NCBI RefSeq assembly: GCF_007655135.1
Contig: NC_045132.1
Location: 20,950,354 to 21,014,353 of the forward strand
Origin: Punica granatum
Taxonomy: Eukaryota; Streptophyta; Magnoliopsida; Myrtales; Lythraceae
Length of the DNA: 64,000 nt
Reading direction: 5' to 3'
Positions within the stretch are counted from its first letter, which is position 1. The number at the start of each line of letters is the position of its first letter. Shown here piece after piece: positions 23,170 to 33,200 of the stretch. Below the pieces are notes generated by a model. That model saw nothing but the letters and a program-made list of their open reading frames with translations, did no database searches and was not told the origin of the DNA. Both the position numbers and the translations under genes were made by a program.

Positions 23170-23345
23170 GTGCAAGCACTGACTCCATCAATATAGCACC
23201 ATCAAGGGCCAAATATAGCTCACAAAATCTAGAGATGACCCTAGGCCAAGACAAAGAGGCCACCCCAGCATATGTTCCAGGGAAATTTGAACTCAAGACC
23301 TGAGAATCTCTAAATCATATGAGAGTAAGCTTGAAATTACTAGGT
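23170..23345 (-). mobile_element. SINE-like element, second family
   Basis: On the - strand GTGATGACCTAGTAATTTCAAGC (A-box region) is followed by CAGGTCTTGAGTTCAAAT (B-box region), the head layout of many plant SINEs. No clear target duplication. Differs from the family at 20.8 and 24.6 kb. Confidence 0.5.
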
Positions 23346-24640
23346 CATCACTCCTGATGGTCTTACAAGGGGAGATTCATTGCTGTAAAATAACAAATAT
23401 CCTTTCATCGAAAGCTATTCGTGTATAAAACTTTGGTTTTTGACAGAAATCTCTCGCTTTTTTTGCTTTTGGATTTTCAAATAATAAGACTAGCGTCATC
23501 CGAGGCTTCCTTGATTCTGCGACTACTTTGGAATTATCAATATTTTTGGGACTCAGGCTTGGTGCGGTATTATCAAAGACAAGATTTCAGATCATGTGAG
23601 GATCGAAGAAGAACGAGAAGGAATAGACAAAGATCGATAGGCTCAGAATAATGTCTGAATGCTGTCGTTTTTATTGACGATAATTTTCAGCCATGAATAG
23701 CAACATAAGCGTCTCGGACGATATATATTTGACCCTGTTCTCTTATTATATGCGAAGTAATTCCCACATATATGTATATGTATTACTTATGCAAGCCGAA
23801 ATATTGGTCTCGTCAAATCTGGATAAAAAATTAATTGAGCGATGATTAATTAATTTGTTGGGGTTTAGGAGTCTCCAAAATTCAATCCTGAAATGAAAAT
23901 GGCAAGGGATTTATTTATTCTTTCCTTATCCTTTAATTTTTGACAAATTTATCAAGAAAAATTTCACATCATATCAATAAAAATTTCACAACATGGCAAT
24001 ATATATATATATATTGGTTGAATTTGGGGGCCGAAGCCCGAGTGGCCATTCCAATATTAGTTCCACCGATTTGTCTTATGAAAGAAATTTCCAATTTTTA
24101 TCATCGTGCATCTTTTAAAATTCTTAATTTTATTGATTTAATCTATATATACCTTTGCCGACCAGTGCATGCTTTTAGTTTTAGCAATGACTATAAATGA
24201 ACATTGAAATGTCCTCCGAGCTACGACTTCCTTTGTCTATGATTAAGTATAATTGGACTTCATATTCGTATTTAGCCTATCTGCTAACTTGGATTAATGC
24301 ATATCCATGTAATTAGTATATTACTAGGTTAGCTATATATAGAGGAGAAAACAAGTTCTAATTCCGGGAGGAGCACTTGTTAGGTTGAGGGCGAGTGAAG
24401 TGAACCATAAATGTTTCGTTCTCTTAAATTGTAAGAGTAATGTCTCTTATAAATTTTTCAAGGGAAAAAAATTAGCCATAGGGAAAGAGATAATACACAA
24501 TAAAATTACAATTCGGTGGTCAAGAATTTTTAGTGATGAAAGTGACGAAATAATTAGCAGATTGCACCCATGAAAACAGTATGTCATAAATAACTAGATT
24601 ATGTGTATTTAAGCAAGTTTACATATACGATCTCATTGAA
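23346..24640. other. Intergenic, partly duplicated at 35.4-35.7 kb
   Basis: 24160-24560 shares stretches with 35450-35720 (CATGCTTTTAG, ATTCGGTGGTCA, GACAAATTAATTA-like runs), so the segment that was duplicated together with the peptide genes extends upstream. No gene here. Confidence 0.5.
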
Positions 24641-24836
24641 ATTTTTCGGTGTGAACTCTGATATTCAAAAGTTCAATTGGGCCCCAACTAATCCACTCGA
24701 GCTGAGTCGGCCCATTAAAAGGTGAAACTCTCCAAACATGGATTTTCTGCATTCACAAGTACTTGAACCCGAGACTTAGCTTAAGAGGAATAAGTATCGA
24801 ACCGCTTGAACCAACCCATGTTGGTATCTCATTGAA
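24631..24836 (-). mobile_element. SINE with target-site duplication, - copy
   Basis: Body 24641-24826 is the inverted counterpart of the SINE at 20836 (sense TTGGTTCAAGCGGTTCGATA, CTCGGGTTCAAGTACTTG, CAGAAAATCCATG, ACCTTTTAATGGGC). It is flanked by the direct repeat TCTCATTGAA at 24631-24640 and 24827-24836, the mark of LINE-assisted retroposition. It lies just upstream of the first cysteine-rich peptide copy. Confidence 0.85.
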
Positions 24837-25002
24837 TTTTTTAATATCAACATATGCATGGTAAAGAAATAAAGTAGTTTGACAATATATAGGCCATCCA
24901 TAGCTCAGTACGAGGCACAACAAAATTTAGTCTCAATCCAAAAACAGGTGAAACCGTAAGCCATAGGCGTACCATCTGCAAATATCCTCAAAAGCCAAAC
25001 GA

Positions 25003-25219
25003 ATGGAGAAAATCTCGGTTGTGCTGCTCCTGCTCGTTCTCCTGGTCGCCACCCTTTCGTATCTACGTCACTTCTGCATAATGGTGATTCTTTACGGCTA
25101 TGTCATATATATTTCTTTCAAGTTAATTAACTGGTGGTGTTTTCTTAACAAGTCCACTAGCCATGAAGAGTGCCGAGGCTAGAAACGTAGCCAAGCCGTG
25201 CAACAAAGATGCAGACTAA
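25003..25219 (+). pseudogene. Cysteine-rich secreted peptide gene, copy 1, broken
   Basis: Exon 1 starts at ATG 25003 with MEKISVVLLLLVLLVAT, a signal peptide nearly identical to the intact copy at 29384. The second exon (from about 25152) reads PLAMKSAEARNVAKPCNKDAD and then hits TAA at 25217-25219, where the intact copy has its second cysteine. The intron's 3' end is CAA where the intact copy has CAG, so the acceptor is also damaged. Without five of six cysteines no folded peptide can result. Confidence 0.8.
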
Positions 25220-25549
25220 CTATGGTTTGCCGAATTGTCTAACCAAGTATTATGTACTCGTGAAAACTAGCTAAGCGTGTTGGCTGTAAATGAAATAGTA
25301 TATTGCATACATTCTGTTGACTCTGGATGGAATGCTTAGGATATCAAATAAATTATTTTGCTGTCTCTGCGGTCTTGATGAGAAATCAATGTGTTTACGA
25401 GTAAGTAGAGCTTGATGATCGATGTCATCAAAGTAATGGCGTGCACACACACACATATATATAGATATATCGAGGGCATATCATGCTAAATGAGAACAAA
25501 TTAATTGCCAAAATACTACCCATAGATGGCACTTTTTTTTTTTGGTGAA

Positions 25550-26240
25550 TTTGGGGGCCGAAACCCTAATGCATTAAAATAAATTAAAGATTACAAATAT
25601 GAGGAATGGAGGCCTCTACTAATATCACGAAAAAGAAGAAAATCAAGACTGACTGAAGACACATCTAATCGGTGGATACCAACGGGAAGTGAAAGCGCAT
25701 AATTGGCAAGTCAATCAGCACATCTAATCCCTACACAATATACATGCTCCAAAATAACTGATTAAATGCGACTCAGCAATGCTCGGATGTCACTAGCAAT
25801 AGCACCATTGCTTCCATTTGACCACTGGTTTAAAAGCAAAGTGTGTTGATAACTATCTCGAAATCAGCTTAAAGTATGAAGTTTCCTCACATCTTGTGCC
25901 GAAGCCTTCTCAAGGCCTGTTTTGATCGCCCAAAATTTAGCACTAAGTGAGGTCGTGACTCCTACATTATGGGCAAAGCCCGTCACCCACCTGCCAAGTT
26001 CATCCAGCAGGAGACCACAAGCCCCAACCTTCCCGGGATTGCCTTTGGACAAGCCATCGGTGTTAAGCTTGAGCCAGCCATGGTGAGGTTTCAGCCACCC
26101 CACATTCCTTCATTCCTTTAAGTGTTCCGATATCTTGGTCTGATCTACATTCCCCCGAACAAAGCCACCTGCAACCTTGAAGAGTACAGCAGCATAAGCC
26201 TGTGGTCTTGTGAATTTAGATGGGACAATTGGTAATTGTC
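25550..26240 (-). pseudogene. LINE 3' end with RNase H domain, decayed
   Basis: On the - strand WLKPHHGWLKLNTDG, SKGNPGKVGACGLL, GRWVTGFAHNVGVTTS and WAIKTGLEKA give the first half of a plant LINE RNase H, including the first catalytic Asp (LNTDG). The frame then breaks near 25864. 25550-25860 is the remaining tail and 3' UTR. 5'-truncated, no reverse transcriptase seen. Confidence 0.75.
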
Positions 26241-26588
26241 TATGGATCCAAAACTACAGAAAGTGAGAAAAAATATAAAGAAAGTTACAAAATGTTGAAG
26301 TCACTATTATAAAAATAAAAAAAATAAAAAAAGGGAGTGGGGTAGATAATTACAGAATAAAGCGGTTAAGTGTATATATTTTTGAAACTCTAAGAAGAAA
26401 GAATTAGAAACTAAGGATAGGAAAAACGAATATAATGGGCGCGATGCCACATCATAACATTGTTGATTATTATTTAGAATTTTCCGTTTTAAATTTATAT
26501 AAACTCTTCGAATGGAATTGATTTTTCTTCATGTTGTCGATTCATAGTTTTGGAATTGATATGCAAGGCTACAAAAAAAAAGTTTTTT

Positions 26589-26976
26589 AAAGGGTAAATT
26601 ACATTATACTCATGGTTTCTTAAATAATTTCACCACACGTCATATTTTCAAAAATTATCACGACACATCACAATTTTTTTTAAAATTTTCACCACATCAT
26701 ATCATTACTTTTCCATCCAAAATTGGATTGAATTGTAATATTACGACATTTTTAGGAACGATTTTGTACAAAAGAAATTTTGAAGGATTTAAATGAAATA
26801 AAATGAAAAATATAAAAAGAAAAGGAAAGGAAGGGGCTGATCAGGAGGTCGGGAGGGCCCTGCCGGCCACCTAGTGCCCCCACCTACAGTCTACCCCTCT
26901 GACGGTGACCCCAACTGGGGGGTCGACTGGCGGCGGGGGCGCCCCTGACCACCCACCGTAGGCGATCTTCCCCTTC

Positions 26977-27012
<36 letters not shown>

Positions 27013-27262
27013 TTTCCCCCTTTCCTTTCACACTTTTCATTTTATTCCATTTTAAATTCCTCAAATTTTCTTTTGTGCAATATTGTCCCTGAAAAATATT
27101 GTAACATTACCATTCAATCCAATTTTAGATAGGAAAGTAACGATATGATGTGCGGTGAAATTTTTTTTTTAAAAAATCATGATGTGTTGTTAAAATTTTT
27201 GAAAATATAATGTGTGGTGAAATTATATCAGAAATCATGATATATGATGTAATTTACCCTTT
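26589..27262. mobile_element. Foldback element with ~250-bp inverted arms
   Basis: AAAGGGTAAATTACAT at the left end is mirrored by ATGTAATTTACCCTTT at the right. The arms match through AATTTCACCACAC, ATATTTTCAAAAATT, CCAAAATTGGATTGAAT-type stretches and CACAAAAGAAA, leaving only about 170 bases of GC-rich spacer with a (CT)n run (26978-27008). RNA or single-stranded DNA from it would form a long hairpin. No coding sequence, no certain target duplication. Confidence 0.75.
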
Positions 27263-27746
27263 TGAAATGATTGTGTTTGCATTAAACTATATATATGTAT
27301 CGCATTATTATGCATGCAAATATTTTTTTTTAACAAGGAGAGATACATGGATCTAATATGATGAAATAAAAGTTTTAATAATTAATAAAAGAGTAGGATA
27401 ATAATAAATTCGTACATGTTAATGGAATTTACATTTTATATCACAATTAAAAAATTATTTCACATCACAGTAAATGATGGATTGATTCAGTGTACATTAT
27501 TCACCGTGTAAGACGTGCGCATAACATTACCTGAAATCGACTTTGATTACTCAGGATCTATATTTTTAGGTTTATATAAGCTCTTTCAATAAACTTGATT
27601 ATCCCTTGTGTCGCCGAATTATTTGGTTTTGCAAAAACCCATTTTCTCCTACAAAAAATCGTAACTGTTTACCTTACACTATTGGAATATCATCGAAGCA
27701 GGCAAATCATTGTTACGATTCTACCAAAGTTAATTATTATGAGAAA

Positions 27747-28915
27747 GGATTAATAACCCAGAAAGTCACGAATATTTTCATTTTATCACTTATAGCACCA
27801 ATTTAAAAAAAAAAGTACAGAAAGTCCCCAATTTCGACTTTCTATCCCATCTATTATTGCATCACTTTCCCCATCAACTTTAACTAATTTTGCTAACATG
27901 ACACTAACAATGCACACATGGTAGTAATTAACGGTAGGTCCATAAATTGTTTAAATAATATTAATATTGTTAAAAATAAAAAGAAAAAAGAAGAAAAGTC
28001 CAAAGACTTGAATGAAAGGAGGGGGCCGTGCCGGCGCCACTACCACCCCAATCAAGGTCGCTGCCAATCCCAAAGGGGTGGGGTTTGCGTCGGTGACACC
28101 CCCAACGCCCCGAATTTGGAGAAAAAAAAAAGGGAGAGAAAGAGGAGGCGGCCGACGGTGGGGGCCTCTTCGAAGGCTACTGTTCGTCAAATTCGGGTCA
28201 CCAGTGACATCAGATGTCATCGACGACCCATATAGGGGTGGTGTGGCGCTGGCTAAGGTCCCACCACTCCGATTTTGGAAAACGAAAAAAAAAAATTTGG
28301 GAAGAGGAAAAGGAAAGGATCAAGGAGCCAATAGTGGGGGCATCCCCGATGGCCACCGCCCCCTTAATAGAGGTCACCGGCCATATCGAATGTTGTTGGT
28401 GAACCCCACTAGGGGGTGGTGATTGTCGGCAAGGCCCCCATGGTACCGTTGGCCCCCTCTGCTTTTCCTCTTCCCGATTCATTTCTTTTTGGTAAATTCG
28501 GGATGGTGGAACTTCACAATGCCATGGTATGGGCTCACCGGCCATCCAGATTGGGCTGGTGTGGTGCTGATGAGGCCCTCACTACCAACAACTCCTCCCT
28601 TTGTTTAAGTATTTCAGTTATCTATTTTTTTTGGTTTTATAATTTTCGTTCTATTTTATTTTTTAATTTATATTAATATTATTTAAACAATTTATAGGCT
28701 CACCTTTAGCGTCATGTGTGCACCGTTAATGCCGTGCAGCAGAATCAATTTAAGTTGATGGGGAAAGTGACAGTATTTTATGCGCGGAAAAAGGTCAAAA
28801 TTGGTGACTTTTTGTACAATTTTTGAAAGTTGGTGCTAAAAGTAATTAAATGAATAAAGTTCTTTGTGATCGAAAAAATGACTATAGTTTGTGACTTTTG
28901 TGGGTTATTAACCCC
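27747..28915. mobile_element. MULE/hAT-like non-autonomous element with ~220-bp inverted repeats
   Basis: 1169 bases. Left end GGATTAATAACCCAGAAAGTC, right end in reverse complement GGGGTTAATAACCCACAAAAG. Arms share CACTTTCCCCATCAACTT, GCACACATG and ATAAATTGTTTAAATAATAT. ATGAGAAA is repeated at 27739-27746 and 28916-28923 as an 8-bp target duplication. The interior (28020-28580) is GC-rich and made of related units (GGGGTGG..., TCACCGGCCA, GATGTCATCG). It has open frames only because it lacks AT-rich stops; no protein family is recognised. It may be captured or internally duplicated sequence. Confidence 0.8.
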
Positions 28916-29012
28916 ATGAGAAATTGAAGGACAAATATTATTTTCTTATATATGTATATTTTCTGGGCAAGTTCCTTCTGCACATAAATCCTTTTCCTCT
29001 CATCTTCAGTAT

Positions 29013-29013
29013 C

Positions 29014-29049
<36 letters not shown>
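29013..29049. repeat. (ATT)n microsatellite
   Basis: An uninterrupted run of about 12 ATT units. Confidence 0.9.
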
Positions 29050-29050
<1 letters not shown>

Positions 29051-29257
29051 ATTTGAACTAGTTATTGATAGATTTGAATTCATATAGAGCACACCATTGT
29101 ACACATAAAAAATATACCATAAGTAGCTAGATCACACGTAATTAAGAATTGTCCTTATATAATGTTTCCATGGATTCACTAATATCTCAACATAAAATAC
29201 TGGCTAAATCACCCCAAAACAATGATTCTTGCTAAATAATTGAAGCATCGTTCGGCT

Positions 29258-29265
29258 TATAAATA
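29258..29265 (+). promoter_or_regulatory. TATA box of the intact cysteine-rich peptide gene
   Basis: TATAAATAGGCCATT lies 126 bases before the ATG. The decayed copies keep matching TATATAGGCCATC (~24887) and TATAAATGGGCCATT (~35954), showing that promoters were duplicated with the genes. Confidence 0.75.
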
Positions 29266-29383
29266 GGCCATTTGTAGCACCTTATGACGCATACACAATT
29301 TACTCTCAATCGAAAAAGAGGCGAAACCTTGAGCTCCTCGGCATATTATATTACTATTTGCAAATTTTCGAATACTCAAGCAA

Positions 29384-30116
29384 ATGGAAAAAAACTCGAT
29401 TGTGCTACTCTTGCTCGTTTTCCTTGTGGCCGCTGGTTCTTCTCCTGTAGTCTACCAGAATTTCCATTCAATTATATAACGCTTTCTGATATTATTCAAC
29501 CTGTCTAATCTTTTATTTCACAAATATTTCGACTAATTAGCTCCTTCAAGAGAGTATATATATATATGTTTCTATATGTATATGTTATGCATGCATTTGC
29601 TTTAAACTAATGATTAGTAATTGCAAATAACAAAATGAGATGCATCAATCTTTATAAGCAATGAAAACTTGATAACAGTGATTTATCGATAAATACATGA
29701 TGATGCCCTATTGCCTACAATAATAGGTAACTTATTTTGATTATTCTTGAAATTGCGGAGAAATGAGCATATATCAACAATACTATTGCAGTATTAGTAG
29801 CATATGATTATATGTAAATCGATGAATTAGTTTACCATCCACGTCTTCTACATAATGGTACTTCTACGCCTATTAAGTAAAATTTATGTCTCTCTAATTG
29901 ATTGGATGTGTCGATATCTTTTGTCCAGGCCCACTATTCATGAAGAATGCAGAGGCTAGAAACGTAGCGAAACCTTGCTCATCAGACGCGGATTGCAACA
30001 ATCCCCCACCCTCGCCGGGATTCCATTGTTTTTGTAACACTGGGTTTTGCGCCTGCTCCAAGAGTACTCTTACAGCAGACCATGTCCTCGGCCATACCGC
30101 CCTACCTCCGAATTAG
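29384..30116 (+). CDS. Small secreted cysteine-rich (defensin-like) peptide, copy 2, intact
   Basis: Two exons: 29384-29435 and 29929-30116, joined in phase 1 (G|GC). The product is 79 residues. Residues 1-18 (MEKNSIVLLLLVFLVAAG) are a clear signal peptide. The mature part reads ...AEARNVAKPCSSDADC... with six cysteines spaced C-x5-C-x10-C-x-C-x4-C-x-C, then a Cys-free tail ending ALPPN. Exon 1 = signal peptide and exon 2 = mature peptide is the common layout of plant cysteine-rich peptides. A TATA box lies 126 bases upstream. Related copies at 25.0 kb and 36.1 kb are broken, so this may be the only working member of its subgroup here. Such peptides act outside the cell in defence or signalling; the role of this one is not known. 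The donor GTTCTT is weak; the exon 1 end is inferred from phase and from the paralogs. Confidence 0.75.
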
Positions 30117-31086
30117 CATATTTTGTAATTAGTTGGCCGAAAACTTTTGGCAAGCGGAGCCTTGTGAAGTCGCAATAAGTACCATCTGCACATATGTTGT
30201 TGGACTTGGTGGCGAATGGAATAATATGTCATCCATAATATTTTGCTATCCTTGTGTCTTAAGAAAATCATTGTGTTGAGCGTAAGTATAGCCTAAAGAT
30301 TGTCATACCGAGTCATGGCGTGCAAAAATCGGTGCTCGTGAATCAAGTAGAACAAATTAATCTAGAGAAAATAGAACACACATAACACACCATGCACAGA
30401 TGCAGCACCACCAACTCTTACAATCTTGGATTGAACCAAAACAGGAGCCTAAGAATTTACAAAAAAGAAAAAAATTAATGAAGAAGACAAACACATAAAT
30501 GAGAAAAATCAAACTGATAAAAGTGAATCCACAAATATATAATAAATTTGTGACTGTTAATGGAGTCTAGATTACAAAAGAGAGAGATGATGTTTGAGTT
30601 AAAAATGTGCAGATCGTAAAGGAATGGTTAAATTACCCAGTAATACTCAAAATTTGCACAAAATTTAAATTTCCTCCCCAATTTCATTTCTTTCTTTAAC
30701 ATAAAAGAGTACATATTTTCATCTTGTTTCAGAAATTTATTTCCCAACGTCCGTATGCTTTTTTAACCAACGACCCCACCGCTTCCACTTTTCTCTCATA
30801 TACCTCTTCTTTCTGTCTTCCTCTCTCCTCCTGCAAGTCCAGCCACCTTAAAAAATATTACTAGTATTTAATAATTTTTTAACTTCAAAAATAAATACTC
30901 ACATTTTGACGAGTAACACAAAAGAAATTGTTCCTTCATCTTCATTAAAGACATCCAATTAACTTGGCAAAGCGTAGAATGAAATTAATCCTTTGAAGCT
31001 ATAACTACTTTAGAAAATTATAGAATACTATTCTTAATATGGATTTAATTTAAAAACCGAAAGTATATTCAACTCTGCGCATACTT
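30117..31086. other. Intergenic, AT-rich
   Basis: 3' flank of the peptide gene, then A-rich and T-rich DNA. Nothing coding or structured recognised. Confidence 0.5.
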
Positions 31087-31506
31087 GTTGTCAGTACCCC
31101 ATTTCGGTCCATTGGCTCAAGACAGGCAAAATCGTTATTTTTGTCATCCATCTTAGGGAAATATTTTCATCTAATCGCTCAAACACGCACGACTCCTAAA
31201 AATGGAGAATTTTCATAATTTAACACAAATTTTATGATTTTTTAAGAAAATAATGCTATTTAGGATTTCATTGGATTTCGCGCGCGTCAGCGTCCATTTT
31301 CATGATCCGAGACTAAAATTAAGACCGAAAAATATTTTATTGCATAACATTGATCCATGAATTTTTCTGAACGCAATGTCGGTCCCATATCATTCTTTTC
31401 GACATCCAATTGTAAAGACGAGAATTGTAATATCTACGCGCGTTAAATTTGAATTTTTAAATTTCTGAAAAAAAAAAGGCCAGCGGTCAGAACTGATCAT
31501 CGCCCG

Positions 31507-31544
<38 letters not shown>
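31507..31544. repeat. Poly(C) run of 38 bases followed by T8
   Basis: Thirty-eight consecutive C bases, then eight T bases. Homopolymers of this length are rare in plant genomes and prone to length error in sequencing. Confidence 0.9.
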
Positions 31545-31920
31545 TTTTTTTTGTCTTTTTCTCCCTTTCTCTCCTCTCCTCTTCTTCTTTTCATCATCTT
31601 CCAGCAAAAACAGAAAGGAAGAACCCTAATGGCATCCAAAAAAACGAAAAACCCTAATGGCACCTCTCTTTTTCTCTCTCTCATGTTTGCTCCTCCACGA
31701 CTCCCTCCAGCTCACAAACAATTGGCCCTCCAAAAACCCTAGCTGCCTCACTCTCTTCTCTCTCTTTTTTTCCTTCTTCCTCTCTTTCCCGAATGAAAGA
31801 AAACCCGGAATGAAAAAAAAAAAAACATAATGGGACCCCGAAAAAAACCCTAGAAGAAAAACCCTAAGCTCACACCCGCTTCTTCCTTCGGACCTCATTC
31901 AGCCCTCACGAAAAGAAAAA

Positions 31921-31928
31921 AAAAACCT

Positions 31929-31960
<32 letters not shown>
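31921..31960. repeat. (CT)n microsatellite
   Basis: A run of CTCTCT of about 28 bases within the pyrimidine-rich part of the LTR-like block. Confidence 0.85.
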
Positions 31961-31962
<2 letters not shown>

Positions 31963-32699
31963 GACATTTTCGGATTTTCCCGAAAAAACACACGAAAAAA
32001 ACCCAGCTTGCATTTTTTTTTTCTCTTCCAGCTCCTATCACCCTAGCTCGACGCTTCCCCCAACTACACACTCACACACAGTCCGCAACTGCCTCCCATT
32101 CCTCTCAGCTCACGCTCCAGCCAGCTGCCTCCCTTCCCGAAACCTCCAGCTGGGAAACCCTCAGCCGCCGAACTCCCTCTAGCTCCCAGTTCATCTCCCT
32201 CAACTCTTCAACGCTTCCGAGCTCCTCACAGCCTCCCCCAGCTCAACCACGCTCTCAGCCATCAGCTCCCGTCCAGCACACAACCAGCTCCCTCACTCAT
32301 CCCACCTCTCTCCCACAACTCACTGCAGGTTTCTGGCGCCCGCGAGTATTTTGCTGCAGCATTCAGGAGTCCCTGGAGAGTCCAACGGTCCCTCGCCAAC
32401 TCGGAGCGGTCGTCCGAACAGCCCAAACCGGCTAACTCCTTCTTCCTGACAGTTTTCCTCCAGTCGGATCTGTCCCGACCCGATCGGGCCACCCGGCTCG
32501 ACCCGATTCGCTGAACAGACCCGACTTCAGATTTTCCCTTTCCTTCCAGAAATAGGTAAAAATCCCAACTTAGTAGCATGTATAGGACCTCATATTCATA
32601 TATCGTGTTCGTTTGGATCGTGATAACGTGAAATGAGTGTTTGTGGACCGTGGAGATGATCGGGCTTATTTTGAACCCGGTTTTATATACTTTCCGACC

Positions 32700-33200
32700 T
32701 GTTTCATTTTAGTCTCGGGGACGTTTTCCAAATCTGTTCTGAACTTTCCGATGCGTTTCAATCAAGTCCCAGGTATTTTCAACATTTTCAGTTCAGCCAT
32801 AGAATTTTCTGATGATTTAAATCAGTCCAGAAAACTTTTAAATTTATTTCAGTTCAGTCCCTGTGACATTTTCCACATTTTCCAGATCAGTTCCGAACTT
32901 TAAAATTCGTTTCGGTCAAGTCCCAGTCATTTTCAACATTTTCAGTTCAGCCATAGAATTTTCTGATGATTTAAATCAGTCCAAAAAACTTTTAAATTTG
33001 TTTCAGTTCAGTCCCTGTGATACTTTCCACTTTTTCCAGATCTCTCCCGAACTTTAAAATCTGTTTCAATCAGGTCCCAGGCCATTTTTAATTCCCATTC
33101 AGCCACATAACTTTTCAGAAGTTCCAATTTAGTCCAGGAAACTTTTCAAGTTGTCTCAAAACAGTCCCCGAGATTTTTGGCCGAATTCCTAAATCAGTCC
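32700..33200 (+). repeat. 154-bp tandem repeat, about 3.3 copies
   Basis: TCAAGTCCCAGG-type motifs recur at 32761, 32915 and 33069, exactly 154 apart, with long identical parts (CAGCCATAGAATTTTCTGAT; TTTCAGTTCAGTCCCTGTGA). Smaller units TTCAGTCC...ACTTTT recur inside each copy. It stays partly open as reading frame because copies share phase, giving repeated FSSAIEFSDDLNQS; this is not taken as evidence for a protein. Confidence 0.85.

Noticed and set aside
24000..24020. (AT)n runs here and at 21010, 62245 and 63585 as origins or matrix sites
   Set aside because: Simple microsatellites; nothing in the sequence supports a function.
27918..28676. Frames of 60-136 residues inside the inverted-repeat element
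   Set aside because: Low-complexity Gly/Pro/Arg-rich products caused by GC-rich repeats; no start context or family pattern.
31487..31898. Frames with poly-Gly and KKRER stretches
   Set aside because: They arise from the poly(C) and pyrimidine tracts.
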